Shown one piece after another: positions 26,789 to 35,277 of a stretch of 64,000 bases of DNA. Position 1 is the first letter of the stretch, and every line of letters starts with the position of its first letter. This stretch comes from Collinsella tanakaei. Its GTDB lineage: Bacteria; Actinomycetota; Coriobacteriia; Coriobacteriales; Coriobacteriaceae. The DNA is taken from assembly GCF_016900375.1 (NCBI RefSeq), contig NZ_JACJKB010000003.1, positions 186,001-250,000 on the forward strand, read 5' to 3'. The notes under the pieces were generated by a model, which was not told where the DNA came from, did no database searches, and was given only the letters and a program-made list of their open reading frames with translations. The translations under genes and the position numbers were made by a program.

Positions 26789-27694
26789 CTAGCGCTTGAG
26801 GCCGCCGCGCTCGTCGATGGCCTCCCAGAAGGCGTCACGGAAACGCGGATCCTCGGCGGCCATGAGGGCGTTCGTGGCCATCCAGCCGGAGGGCGTGCCG
26901 GTGTCGTAACCAGACAGCGGGTCGATGACCACGGCATACATGGCCTCGCGCTCGAGGCTGCGCGCCATGGCGTCGGTGAGCTGGATCTCGCCGCCCTTGC
27001 CGGGCTCCTGGTCGCCCAGCAGGTCCATCACGAGCGGGCTCAACAGGTAGCGGCCCACGATGTAGAGGTTCGAGGGGGCGTCCTCGGGAGCGGGCTTCTC
27101 CACGAGGCCCGAGACGCGCCAGACGGCACCCGGCTCGTCGTCGGCGGGATCGCCGGACTCGGGTACGGTGCCCACGCGCTCGCCGGCGATCACGCCGTAG
27201 CGGCTGACCTCATCGGGCGAGCAGGGCGCGACCGCGATAACCGAAGCGCCGGCGTGGGCGTTGGACACGGCCATCATCTTGGTGCAGATGTCACGCGCAG
27301 GGACGACGTAGTCGCCCAGCAGCACGAGGAAGCTCTCGCCCGCAACGGCGTCAGCGGCAGAGCGGATGGCGTGGCCGAGGCCACGGGGCTCGTACTGGTA
27401 ACGGAAATCGACGGGCATGTTGCCGGCAGCGGCGACGGCATCGGCATAGGCTGCCTTGCCGCGCTCGCGCAGCAGGCCCTCCAGGGAGCGATCGGGCTGG
27501 AAGTAGCTCAGCAGCTCGGGCTTTCCGGGCGAGGTCACGATGATGACGTCATCGACCTCCTCGGGCTCGAGCGCCTCCTCGACCACGTACTGGATGACCG
27601 GCTTGTCGAGAACCGGAAGCATCTCCTTGGGCGTGCACTTGGTCGAGGGCAGAAAACGCGTACCCAGACCGGCCGCAGGTATGATTGCCTTCAT
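26789..27694 (-). CDS. galU: UTP--glucose-1-phosphate uridylyltransferase
   Basis: It makes UDP-glucose from UTP and glucose 1-phosphate for cell-envelope and capsule sugars; 301 residues. The nucleotide-binding start is MKAIIPAAGLGTRFLP with KEMLPVLDKPVIQYVVEEA. GLGHAI, LLGDYV and VEKPAPEDAPSNLYIVGRY are typical GalU signatures. It is monocistronic, with a terminator downstream and a 409-base gene-free stretch upstream. Confidence 0.95.
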   Translation of the reverse strand: MKAIIPAAGLGTRFLPSTKCTPKEMLPVLDKPVIQYVVEEALEPEEVDDVIIVTSPGKPELLSYFQPDRSLEGLLRERGKAAYADAVAAAGNMPVDFRYQYEPRGLGHAIRSAADAVAGESFLVLLGDYVVPARDICTKMMAVSNAHAGASVIAVAPCSPDEVSRYGVIAGERVGTVPESGDPADDEPGAVWRVSGLVEKPAPEDAPSNLYIVGRYLLSPLVMDLLGDQEPGKGGEIQLTDAMARSLEREAMYAVVIDPLSGYDTGTPSGWMATNALMAAEDPRFRDAFWEAIDERGGLKR

Positions 27695-28103
27695 GTTCGG
27701 AATCTATTCCTTTCACAGGCGCGGGCATGTGGCCCGCATATCCCAGACGGCGCGGTCGCATCGCACCGAATCTCACTAACCCAGCAGGGTACCCCATTGC
27801 GTCATGTTCCGCGAACGCATCCTGCCAAATTGCGTTGGAAATGCGCAGATGCAACTGAAATATCAAGGGAATGTCACGCGATGCCGTGGTTTGCAACCGG
27901 CTGTCCCCCGTATCCGACCGCTCACGGTACCGACAGGATGCAAGCGATCAAGGGCGCGATGTGCCGGCCCGTCCTTGTCCGCCGCGTAAAGACGGCTACC
28001 TGGTACCAAAAGGCCGGAATGCACCCTCGCAGGCGCCCGGTTCCGGTCTTCCAGTACCGGAATGCCAGAGGCGTGGAGCCCCGCCCGATTTCACGCCATA
28101 CAA
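27695..28103. other. Gene-free stretch between galU and rplL terminator
   Basis: No coding frame here can be supported. Just before galU the transcript can fold GCGGGC/GCCCGC (27722-27738). The galU promoter should lie here, but no good -35/-10 pair was found on the minus strand. Confidence 0.4.
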
Positions 28104-28135
28104 CGAAAGGGGCCCGGTTTCCCGGACCCCTTTCG
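28104..28135 (-). terminator. Terminator of rplJL
   Basis: The stem CGAAAGGGG(T)CCGG pairs with CCGG(G)CCCCTTTCG with one mismatch around a short loop, 50 bases after rplL. It separates rplJL from the downstream galU and, further on, rpoBC. Confidence 0.75.
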
Positions 28136-28187
28136 AATCGGCGGCGATCATGCCGCCGTATCAAGCAGGCGTGAAGCCTGCCAGAAG

Positions 28188-28568
28188 TTACTTGAGGGAG
28201 ACGGCAGCGCCAGCAGCCTCGAGCTTCTCCTTGGCAGCCTCGGCGTCCTCCTTCTTGACACCCTCGAGAACGGCCTTGGGAGCGCCCTCGACGACCTCCT
28301 TGGCCTCCTTGAGGCCGAGGGAAGTGAGCTCACGGACGACCTTGATGACCTGGATCTTGTTGTCGCCGAAGCCCTCGAGCACGACGTCAAACTCGGTCTT
28401 CTCCTCCTCGGCAGCGCCAGCGCCGGCAGCAGGGGCGGCCACGACGGCAGCCGGAGCAGCGGCGGACACGCCGAAGGTGTCCTCGATAGCCTTGACGAGC
28501 TCGGAAGCCTCGAGCAGGGTCATTTCCTTCAGAGCCTCGATGATCTCATCGGTGGTAAGCTTAGCCAT
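28188..28568 (-). CDS. rplL: 50S ribosomal protein L7/L12
   Basis: Ribosomal stalk protein L7/L12, which recruits translational GTPases; 126 residues. The N-terminal dimer domain ([20 protein letters not shown]), an Ala/Gly hinge and the C-terminal factor-binding domain ([33 protein letters not shown]) are all present. AAAGGA precedes the ATG. It follows rplJ by 102 bases. Confidence 0.97.
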   Translation of the reverse strand: MAKLTTDEIIEALKEMTLLEASELVKAIEDTFGVSAAAPAAVVAAPAAGAGAAEEEKTEFDVVLEGFGDNKIQVIKVVRELTSLGLKEAKEVVEGAPKAVLEGVKKEDAEAAKEKLEAAGAAVSLK

Positions 28569-28670
28569 TTTAAGCAATCCTTTCGGTTTCCCTGCTATGC
28601 AGGGAGATCTTTCTTGCATGGCGCGGGGTGCGCCGGACGGGTGCGGGCTCGCGCCCGCGGGCAGGCGACC

Positions 28671-29192
28671 TTAGGCCGCCTTCTGCTCGGAGACCTGCTG
28701 GATCGAACGAGCAAGACCGCTGGAAACGCCGTTGACGCAAACAGCGATGTCGCGTGCGAAACCAGAGATGAGGCCGGCGATCTGGCCCAGGAGCTGGTCC
28801 TTGGTGGGGAGCTCGGCGATAGCGTTGACCTCCTCGGCCGTCACTGCCTTGCCCTCAGAGATACCGCCCTTGATCTCGAGCACGCCCTTGGACTTCGTGG
28901 CGAAGTCCTTGAGCGCCTTCGCAGCCTCGACGGGCTCGTTCTCGTAGAACACGTAGGCGACGGGGCCGACGAGAAGCTCGTCGATCTCCGGCTGCTCCTG
29001 GTTCTTGAGAGCGATGCGCACGAGGTTGTTCTTGTAGACCTTCATCTCGGCGCCGGTCTCGCGGAGCTGATGACGCAGCTCCTGAGCCTGCTTCACCGTC
29101 AGACCCTTGTAGTTGACGACGAACACACCGTTGTTGTTCTCGATGCGAGACTCGATCTCGGCGACCATGTCGATTTTGTACTGCTGTGGCAT
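28671..29192 (-). CDS. rplJ: 50S ribosomal protein L10
   Basis: Ribosomal protein L10, the stalk base that carries L7/L12 dimers; 173 residues. It starts MPQQYKIDMVAEIESRIE with AAGGAGGTG upstream. NYKGLTVKQAQELRHQLRE and KVYKNNLVRIAL are family signatures. The gene has a 220-base leader with an L10-binding fold and an attenuator, so autoregulation by L10/L12 is likely. Confidence 0.96.
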   Translation of the reverse strand: MPQQYKIDMVAEIESRIENNNGVFVVNYKGLTVKQAQELRHQLRETGAEMKVYKNNLVRIALKNQEQPEIDELLVGPVAYVFYENEPVEAAKALKDFATKSKGVLEIKGGISEGKAVTAEEVNAIAELPTKDQLLGQIAGLISGFARDIAVCVNGVSSGLARSIQQVSEQKAA

Positions 29193-29262
29193 ATGGGTTA
29201 CACCTCCTTCTCGCTTTTCTTCGGGCACGGACCCGTGCAGGACGTGACGGGGGCATGCCTTG

Positions 29263-29302
29263 AGAAAAGAAAGCCCCCGCGCTGACAAAGAGCGACGGGG
29301 GC
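29263..29302 (-). terminator. Attenuator hairpin in the rplJ leader
   Basis: On the minus strand a GCCCCCGTCGCTC/(G)AGCGCGGGGGC stem is followed by TTTCTTTTC. It lies about 70 bases before the rplJ start and after the L10 leader fold, so it can stop transcription into rplJL. Confidence 0.8.
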
Positions 29303-29317
29303 GAGAAGACATATCTA

Positions 29318-29396
29318 CTCGACCACCTCGGCTGGCGGGTTACCCCATTGAGCCTTTGGGGAGAATCCCCTCGGCGCCGGCTGTCTCTGGCAGCGG
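29318..29396 (-). ncRNA. Ribosomal protein L10 leader
   Basis: On the minus strand AGACAGCCGGCG (29376-29387 region) and GCCAGCCGAGGT (29325-29336 region) frame a GGGG/CCCC stem. This matches the AGACAGC...GCCGAGG kink-turn pattern of L10 leaders in other bacteria. It lies right after the promoter and before the attenuator. Confidence 0.75.
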
Positions 29397-29417
29397 ATTC
29401 GTGCGTGAACCTCAAGT

Positions 29418-29446
29418 AGTATGGCGTGCCGGCATCCCGGCGTCAA
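29418..29446 (-). promoter_or_regulatory. Promoter of rplJL
   Basis: On the minus strand TTGACG (29441-29446) and CATACT (29418-29423) are 17 bases apart. Transcription would begin near 29411, just before the L10 leader. Confidence 0.75.
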
Positions 29447-29488
29447 GCACACGGGCGGGAATCCCCCATCTGCACAAGGCCTCCACGG

Positions 29489-29579
29489 CCTGGCCTCTTT
29501 GGGGACGTAGCTGGAAGGCGCCAACCGCCGGCGTGGCCGGCGGTTGGCGCCTTCCAGCTACGTCCCCAAAGAGGCCAGG
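29489..29579. repeat. 44-bp perfect inverted repeat (family A)
   Basis: Arms 29489-29532 and 29536-29579 are perfect reverse complements around a 3-base loop. The stem base CCTCTTTGGGGACGTAGC is shared with 24264-24390 and 35085-35177, whereas the upper stem (GCGCCAACCGCCGGC) is close only to the 35085 copy. It lies between the divergent rplJ and permease genes. Confidence 0.9.
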
Positions 29580-29738
29580 TGCCGCTCGTCGGCAAATCGC
29601 TGCCGCTCGTTTCCGCGGGCGTCCCCCGGTCGGTTTGTGCGGCCGGGCATCGCGCGCCTCCCCTATCGTAGCCAGCGACAGGCGGGCTCGCGCGCAAGCC
29701 CGCAAACAACTGCAAGCTCACTATGAAAGGAGGGACAC

Positions 29739-31178
29739 ATGGCAGATGCAACCGCCGCCCAGCAGGGCGGCATGAAGAAGACCCTTTCGCTGTGGAACTT
29801 CTTCACCATCGGCTTCGGCGCCATCATCGGCACCGGCTGGGTTCTGCAGGTCGGCGACTGGATGGTCGTCGGTGGCGGCCCCGTCCCGGCCATGATCGCG
29901 TTCCTGCTGGGCGCCATCTTCCTCGTCCCCATCGGCGCTGTCTTCGGCGAGCTCACGGCGGCCATCCCCATCTCGGGCGGCATCGTCGAGTATGTCGACC
30001 GCAGCTTCGGGCGCATCCCGTCCTACATCACTGGATGGTTCCTCGCGCTCGGCAACGGCATCCTGTGCCCGTGGGAGGCCATCGCCATCTCCACCCTCGT
30101 TTCCGACATGTTCGGCAGCCTGCCCGGCCTCGAGTGGCTGCGCGCGGTCAAGCTCTACACCATCATGGGCGCCGACGTGTACCTCATCCCCACCGTCATC
30201 GCGCTGGGCTTCGCCGCCTACGTCATCTACCTCAACTTCCGCGGCGCAAGCTCTGCCGCCAAGCTGCAGGCCTTCCTCACCAAGGCCCTGCTGTGCGGCA
30301 TGCTGCTGGCCATGGGCATCTCGATCGTCACCGGTTCGCCCGACAACGCCATGCCCGTGTTCTCGCAGGTGACGAACGCCGGCGGCAGCGAGCCCGCGAC
30401 GTCGGCCGGCAACCTCTTCGCCGGCATCGTGAGCGTGCTCGTGCTCACCCCGTTCTTCTACGCGGGCTTCGACACCATCCCGCAGCAGGCCGAGGAGGCC
30501 GCTGAGGGCCTCAACTGGAACAAGTTCGGCAAGATCATCTCGCTTGCCCTGCTTGCCGCCGGCGGCTTCTACATCGTGTGCATCTACTCCTTCGGCACGA
30601 TCCTGCCCTGGCATGAGTTCGTGGAGAGTCCGGTTCCGGCGCTCGCCTGCCTGAAGAACATCAACATGATCCTCTACATCATCATGCTGTGCATCGCGAC
30701 GCTCGGCCCCATGGGCCCCATGAACTCCTTCTACGGAGCCACGAGCCGCATCATGCTCGCCATGGGCCGCAAGGGCCAGCTGCCCGAGCAGTTCGCCGAG
30801 GTCGACCCGAAGTCCGGCGCCCCGCGCCTGGCCTGCGTCGTGCTCGCCATCATCACCGTGGTCGGTCCCTTCCTGGGCAAGAACATGCTCATCCCGCTGA
30901 CCAACGTGAGCGCGCTCGCCTTCATCTTCTCGTGCACCATGGTGGCCTTCGCCTGCCTGCGCATGCGCTACACCGAGCCCGACCTGCCGCGCCCCTACAA
31001 GGTGCCCGGCGGCAAGTTCGGCATCGTGCTCGCCTGCGCCGCCGGCTGCATCATCATCGGCCTGCTCGTGCTTCCCTTCAGCCCCGCATCGCTCAACCTC
31101 GTCGAGTGGTCGATCGTGCTCGGCTGGCTGGTCGTCGGCATCGTGCTGATGTTCGCCACCAAGACCAAAAAGGCCTAA
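29739..31178 (+). CDS. APC family amino acid/amine permease
   Basis: An integral membrane transporter of the amino acid-polyamine-organocation superfamily; 479 residues with about 12 hydrophobic segments. The first helix carries FTIGFGAIIGTGWVLQVGD, the APC substrate-binding GIGIIG-like break. GPMGPMNSFYGATSRIMLAMGRKGQLP is typical of later helices. AAAGGAGGGAC precedes the ATG. It is followed by an amidohydrolase with 57 bases between, so uptake of an amide, lactam or dipeptide-type substrate is plausible. The substrate cannot be read from sequence. Confidence 0.88.
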   Translation: MADATAAQQGGMKKTLSLWNFFTIGFGAIIGTGWVLQVGDWMVVGGGPVPAMIAFLLGAIFLVPIGAVFGELTAAIPISGGIVEYVDRSFGRIPSYITGWFLALGNGILCPWEAIAISTLVSDMFGSLPGLEWLRAVKLYTIMGADVYLIPTVIALGFAAYVIYLNFRGASSAAKLQAFLTKALLCGMLLAMGISIVTGSPDNAMPVFSQVTNAGGSEPATSAGNLFAGIVSVLVLTPFFYAGFDTIPQQAEEAAEGLNWNKFGKIISLALLAAGGFYIVCIYSFGTILPWHEFVESPVPALACLKNINMILYIIMLCIATLGPMGPMNSFYGATSRIMLAMGRKGQLPEQFAEVDPKSGAPRLACVVLAIITVVGPFLGKNMLIPLTNVSALAFIFSCTMVAFACLRMRYTEPDLPRPYKVPGGKFGIVLACAAGCIIIGLLVLPFSPASLNLVEWSIVLGWLVVGIVLMFATKTKKA

Positions 31179-31185
31179 ACCCACA

Positions 31186-31216
31186 TGCAAGTTTGGGGAC
31201 AGGTCCCAAACTTGCA
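31186..31216. repeat. Family-B palindrome between permease and amidohydrolase
   Basis: Arms TGCAAGTTTGGG and CCCAAACTTGCA flank GACAGGT. The core GGGGACAGGTCCC equals that of 7811-7922. It may weaken read-through between the two genes. Confidence 0.8.
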
Positions 31217-31235
31217 CGGATAAAGGAGGAACGCT

Positions 31236-32510
31236 ATGTCCACCAGCTACGCAATCGTTCACGGCAAGCTCGTCGACGGCCTCGGCGGCGCCCCGGTCGA
31301 GAACTCCCTCGTTCTCGTCGAGGACGGCAAGATCACCTATGCCGGCGCCTACCAGGACGCCCCCGAGGGCTTCGAGGTCATCGACGCCACCGGCAAGACC
31401 GTCATGCCCGGCCTGATCGACACCCACCTGCACTTCTCGGGCAACCTGACCGACGACGACACCGACTGGGTCATGCAGCCGCTGCTGGAGAAGCAGGCCG
31501 TCGCCGTCAAGCAGGCCTATGACTGCCTGACCCACGGCCTCACCACCGTGTGCGAGATCGGCCGCTTCGGCATCCACGTGCGCGACTGCATCAACAACGG
31601 CGTCTTCAAGGGCCCGCGCGTCTACGCCACCGGCCTGGGCTTCTGCCGCACCGCCGGCCATGGCGACTCGCACCACTGCAGCCAGCTCGAGAACAAGGAA
31701 TCCCACCCCTGGGGCGACCAAGTCGACGGCCCCTGGGATCTGCGCAAGGCCGTGCGCCGTCGCCTGCGCGAGAACCCCGACGCCATCAAGATCTGGGCGA
31801 CCGGCGGCGGCATCTGGCGCTGGGACTCCGGCCGCGACCAGCATTACTGCGCTGAGGAGATCCAGGCCGTGATCGACGAGGCCAAGATGGTCGGCATCCC
31901 CGTGTGGAGCCACTGCTACAACTCGCACTCCGCCGCCTACGATTCGGTCCGCTTCGGCTGCGAACAGCTCATCCACGGCTTCGACATCGATGAGCGCACC
32001 ATGGACCTCATGGCCGAGAACGGCACGTTCTTCACGCCCACCATCGGCTTCCTTCCCACCTGGTACTCCACCTATCCGCCGGTCTACGTGCCCGAGATCC
32101 ACGACAAGTACGAGGGCACGCTCGTTGAGAAGGAGCTGCAGCGCAACTACGACTGCCTGCGCGAGGCCAAGAAGCGCGGCGTGATCTTCACGATCGGCTC
32201 GGACTCCTTCAGCTTCGTGACGCCGTACGGCTACGTCACCATCGACGAGATGTACGACTTCGTCGACAAGGTGGGCATCTCGCCTCTCGAGACCATCACC
32301 TGCGCCACCATCAACGGTGCCAAGATGGCCCACTGCGACGACGAGACCGGCTCGCTCGAGGTCGGCAAGTGCGCTGACCTGCTGATCGTCAACGGCGATC
32401 CGGCGACCGACATCCATGACCTCACCCCCGAGAACATGGACGTCATCATGAAGGACGGCTGGATCGTCGAGTCCGGTACCTTCGGCGAGCGCAACAAGTA
32501 CTCCGCGTAG
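31236..32510 (+). CDS. Metal-dependent amidohydrolase (imidazolonepropionase-like)
   Basis: A cytoplasmic hydrolase of the amidohydrolase superfamily; 424 residues. The metal site is visible: HLH in LIDTHLHFSG, the candidate carboxylated Lys in IKIWATGGG, His in VWSHCYN and LIHGFD, and Asp in TIGSDSF. The family hydrolyses C-N bonds in cyclic amides, dipeptides or related compounds. GGAGG precedes the ATG. It lies with the permease and before a LytS/LytTR pair. Confidence 0.88.
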   Translation: MSTSYAIVHGKLVDGLGGAPVENSLVLVEDGKITYAGAYQDAPEGFEVIDATGKTVMPGLIDTHLHFSGNLTDDDTDWVMQPLLEKQAVAVKQAYDCLTHGLTTVCEIGRFGIHVRDCINNGVFKGPRVYATGLGFCRTAGHGDSHHCSQLENKESHPWGDQVDGPWDLRKAVRRRLRENPDAIKIWATGGGIWRWDSGRDQHYCAEEIQAVIDEAKMVGIPVWSHCYNSHSAAYDSVRFGCEQLIHGFDIDERTMDLMAENGTFFTPTIGFLPTWYSTYPPVYVPEIHDKYEGTLVEKELQRNYDCLREAKKRGVIFTIGSDSFSFVTPYGYVTIDEMYDFVDKVGISPLETITCATINGAKMAHCDDETGSLEVGKCADLLIVNGDPATDIHDLTPENMDVIMKDGWIVESGTFGERNKYSA

Positions 32511-32523
32511 GACTGACCTGACC

Positions 32524-32608
32524 GGGCCCGCCCCGGGGTTTCCACGCGCGCGTCCTCGGCCTGCGGCCTGCGGGATTGCGCGCTTAGGAAAGCCCCGGGG
32601 GCGGGCCC
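32524..32608 (+). terminator. Structured operon-end element after the amidohydrolase (copy 3 of 3)
   Basis: A GC-rich outer stem encloses TTCCACGC, an inner GCGC/GCGC stem, GTCCTC, the hairpin GGCC-TGC-GGCC, TGCGGGATT, and GCTTAGGAA. The single-stranded parts are identical to copy 1 after rplX, while every stem differs in sequence. It lies 13 bases after the stop codon. Confidence 0.7.
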
Positions 32609-32877
32609 TGCTGCTACACGCTTGCGGTGTGCTGCGCGGGCGGTGGCGGGGTCGCGTCCAGGCCGGTGGGCGGGGGTCTTGATTGGGGCTCTTTCGGCGC
32701 GTGCGCGCGGTGGGGTTACGCTTCTTGTTGCCCGTCGTTTGCTCCCCGCTTTTTATTACCCTCTGGCGATGGGAGTTGAGGCCGCGTAGTATGAGGGGCG
32801 TTTGGGGCTGCGGCCCCTTTTTGGCGTTTTGGGGCGGCCGTGCAAGTGGGCCGCATACGATTGCGAAAGGAAGGCGC
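32609..32877 (+). promoter_or_regulatory. Leader of the sensor-kinase gene with a small terminator-like hairpin
   Basis: At 32804-32822 GGGGC-TGCG-GCCCC is followed by five T, like an intrinsic terminator or attenuator, 55 bases before the kinase start. A TAGTAT (32787-32792) is the only -10-like site upstream. No coding frame is supported here. Confidence 0.4.
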
Positions 32878-34269
32878 GTGGGCGGCATTCCGCATCCGAT
32901 CCGCTGGTCACAGCGGTTGAATCCCACCAAGGTCATGCGCTCGAGCCAGGTTGCCATGACGGTACTTCTGGGCCTGTGCGTGCCCCTGCTGCTTGTCATG
33001 CTCGTGTGGGACCTTATCGACAACCCGCATCCTGTGCCCGCCGTCGTCACCATCGCGGGCCTCGTGCTGCTGTGCTTCTTCTTCTCCTATGTGTTCGTCG
33101 TACCCGATGATCTCACCTCGAGCGCGACCGACCGCACGCTCGCCATCGCCTCGAAGATCTTCGTGCACACGCGCCAGGGCATGACGCCCGAGGCGGCGCT
33201 CGGCGCCTGCAAGATCATCCTGCCCGAGACCCTCGCCTCCGCCATCTGCATCACCGACGGCAAGCAGGTGCTCGCCTGCTGGGGCGAAAGCTCCGACCGC
33301 TGCCCCGCGGGCACGCCCGTCACCCTCGACACGACGAAGCGCGTCATCGAGAGCGGGCACATGAGCGTGTTCTCGCGCGACGGCGCACCCGAAGACGAGC
33401 TTCGCTACTTCCCGCGCCTGCGCGCCGGCGTGGTGGCGCCGCTCACCGTGCGCGGCCGCTGCGTGGGCACCTTCGAGCTGTTCTACCCGCGCTTCGGCAA
33501 TATCGACATGCGCCAGACGGCGCTCGCCACGGGCTTCGCCGACCTCATCTCCACGCAGCTCGCGAGCTTCGAGCTCGAGCGGCAAGACGAGCTGACCGCC
33601 CGCGTCGAGCTGCGCGCCCTGCAGTCGCAGGTCGACCCGCACTTCCTGTTCAACACAATCGGCACCATCGTCTCGCTCGTGCGCACCGACCCCGAGAAGG
33701 CGCGCTCGCTGCTCATCGACTTCTCCAACTACTACCGCACAACGCTCTCCGACTCCGACACCCTGACCTCGCTTGAGCACGAGCTCGAGCAGGGCATGCG
33801 CTACATCAACCTCATGCAGGCGCGCTACGGCGCCGACCGCCTGCGCGTGCGCACGGATGTCGATCCCGGGACGTTTGACTGCCGCGTGCCGCCCTTCATC
33901 CTGCAGCCGCTGCTCGAGAACTGCATCCGCCATGCCATGCGCGAAGCCGAGCCGCTGTCGATCGTCATCTCGTCGCGCAGGACGGCCGGCGGACTCGAGA
34001 TCTCGGTCGACGACGACGGCATCGGCATGAGCGACGAGGTCCGCGCCCACCTGTTTGAGCCCCGCGACGCGGCCGTCGAGGAACCGGAGACCGTGACCGC
34101 CGACGGCTCCATCAAGCGCGGCTGCGGGCTTGCGCTCTCCAACGTGCTCATGCGCATCCACTTCTTCTACGGCGAGGCCTCGGGCATACGCGTGGATTCG
34201 CAGGAGGACGTGGGCACGAGCGTGACCATCGCGCTTCTCGGCGAGCCTCACGAACCGAGCCGCAACTGA
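32878..34269 (+). CDS. LytS/YehU-type sensor histidine kinase
   Basis: A membrane sensor kinase; 463 residues from GTG at 32878, with AAAGGAAGG upstream. Two N-terminal membrane helices (about residues 20-75) are followed by a GAF-like region, then the His_kinase domain with QSQVDPHFLFNTIGTI (phospho-acceptor His) and the ATPase domain (LQPLLENCIRHAM, DDGIGMS, RGCGLALSNV). This type signals to LytTR regulators, and one follows. The ligand is unknown. Confidence 0.88.
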   Translation: MGGIPHPIRWSQRLNPTKVMRSSQVAMTVLLGLCVPLLLVMLVWDLIDNPHPVPAVVTIAGLVLLCFFFSYVFVVPDDLTSSATDRTLAIASKIFVHTRQGMTPEAALGACKIILPETLASAICITDGKQVLACWGESSDRCPAGTPVTLDTTKRVIESGHMSVFSRDGAPEDELRYFPRLRAGVVAPLTVRGRCVGTFELFYPRFGNIDMRQTALATGFADLISTQLASFELERQDELTARVELRALQSQVDPHFLFNTIGTIVSLVRTDPEKARSLLIDFSNYYRTTLSDSDTLTSLEHELEQGMRYINLMQARYGADRLRVRTDVDPGTFDCRVPPFILQPLLENCIRHAMREAEPLSIVISSRRTAGGLEISVDDDGIGMSDEVRAHLFEPRDAAVEEPETVTADGSIKRGCGLALSNVLMRIHFFYGEASGIRVDSQEDVGTSVTIALLGEPHEPSRN

Positions 34270-34338
34270 TAGCCTTCCCTCCGCTGCACCCTGCACCCCA
34301 TCCGCGCCCGACGCGGCGACCAGATGAAAAGGAGACCC

Positions 34339-35076
34339 ATGGATACCGAACTGTGGACCGTGCTGATCGTGGACGACGAGCCGCCCATCCGCTCCGAGCT
34401 GCGCTACCTGCTTTCGCGCGACGGCAGGGTCGGCGCGATCGACGAGGCGAGCAACGGTTCGGAGGCCGTCGAGAAGCTGCTTGCCAGCCGTCCCGACGTG
34501 CTGTTTTTGGACATCCAGATGCCCGGCACGAGCGGCATCAAGCTCGCCGAGACGCTGGCGAACCTCAAGCACCCGCCCGCGGTGGTCTTCGTGACCGCCT
34601 TCTCGGAGTTCGCCGCCGAGGCGTTTGAGCTCGACGCCGTCGACTACGTGCTCAAACCCGTCGAGGAGGCACGGCTCACCCGCGCGCTCGACAAGGTGGG
34701 CGCGCATCTCGACGCGCGCAAGCCGGCAACTCAGGCCGAGCACGTGCACCGTCTGGCGGTCGAGCGCGGCGGGCACCGCGCCTTCATCCCCGTGCGCGAC
34801 ATCTGCTACATCGAGGCGAATGCCGACTACTCGAACATCATCTGCCGTGGCGGCACCTACCTTTCCAACGAGTCCATCTCCGCTCTTGAGCAGCGCCTGG
34901 AGCCCGAAGGGTTCCTGCGCGTGCACCGCAGCTACCTGGTGAACATGGACGAGGTGCGCGACGTCGAGATCGCGCGAGGCGGCACGATGGAGCTCCGTTG
35001 CGCCCATGCGGACGCCACCGTTCCCGTGTCGCGCAGGCGGGCAGCCCAGGTCAAGGAGCGCCTGGGCCTCGTGTAG
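34339..35076 (+). CDS. LytTR family response regulator
   Basis: A DNA-binding response regulator; 245 residues. The receiver domain has LIVDDEPPIR, the phospho-acceptor Asp in VLFLDIQMPGTSG, and the Lys in DYVLKPVEE. The C-terminal LytTR domain reads VRDICYIEANADYSNI and FLRVHRSYLVNMDEV. AAGGAG precedes the ATG. It is in an operon with the kinase and may control the permease/amidohydrolase genes upstream; that link is inferred from position. Confidence 0.92.
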   Translation: MDTELWTVLIVDDEPPIRSELRYLLSRDGRVGAIDEASNGSEAVEKLLASRPDVLFLDIQMPGTSGIKLAETLANLKHPPAVVFVTAFSEFAAEAFELDAVDYVLKPVEEARLTRALDKVGAHLDARKPATQAEHVHRLAVERGGHRAFIPVRDICYIEANADYSNIICRGGTYLSNESISALEQRLEPEGFLRVHRSYLVNMDEVRDVEIARGGTMELRCAHADATVPVSRRRAAQVKERLGLV

Positions 35077-35084
35077 GCAGCCCT

Positions 35085-35177
35085 GCCTGGCCTCTTTGGG
35101 GACGTAGCCGGGAGGCGCCAACGGCCGGCTCGACCGGCCGTTGGCGCCTCCCGGCTACGTCCCCAAAGAGGCCAGGC
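35085..35177. repeat. 44-bp perfect inverted repeat (family A)
   Basis: Arms 35085-35128 and 35134-35177 are perfect reverse complements around CTCGA. The stem base CCTCTTTGGGGACGTAGCC is shared with 24264-24390 and 29489-29579. It begins eight bases after the LytTR gene stop and probably ends that transcript. Confidence 0.9.
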
Positions 35178-35182
35178 GACTG

Positions 35183-35276
35183 GCGATGCCCACTTTCAGG
35201 ACGGAGATGTTTTGGGACATTGCGTGGCCTGCCGCGCAATGTCCCAAAACATCTCCGTCCTGAAAGTGGGCATCGC
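35183..35276. repeat. 42-bp perfect inverted repeat (family C)
   Basis: Arms 35183-35224 and 35235-35276 are perfect reverse complements around a 10-base loop. They contain CTTTCAGGACGGAGATGTTT, which recurs as a half copy at 24112-24142. It ends one base before the stop codon of the convergent aminotransferase. Confidence 0.9.
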
Positions 35277-35277
35277 T

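Noticed and set aside
29721-33053. 1110-codon minus-strand frame over the permease and amidohydrolase
   Set aside because: Antisense to two well-supported genes and rich in repeats of Asp/Gly/Ala/Val, the usual shadow composition.
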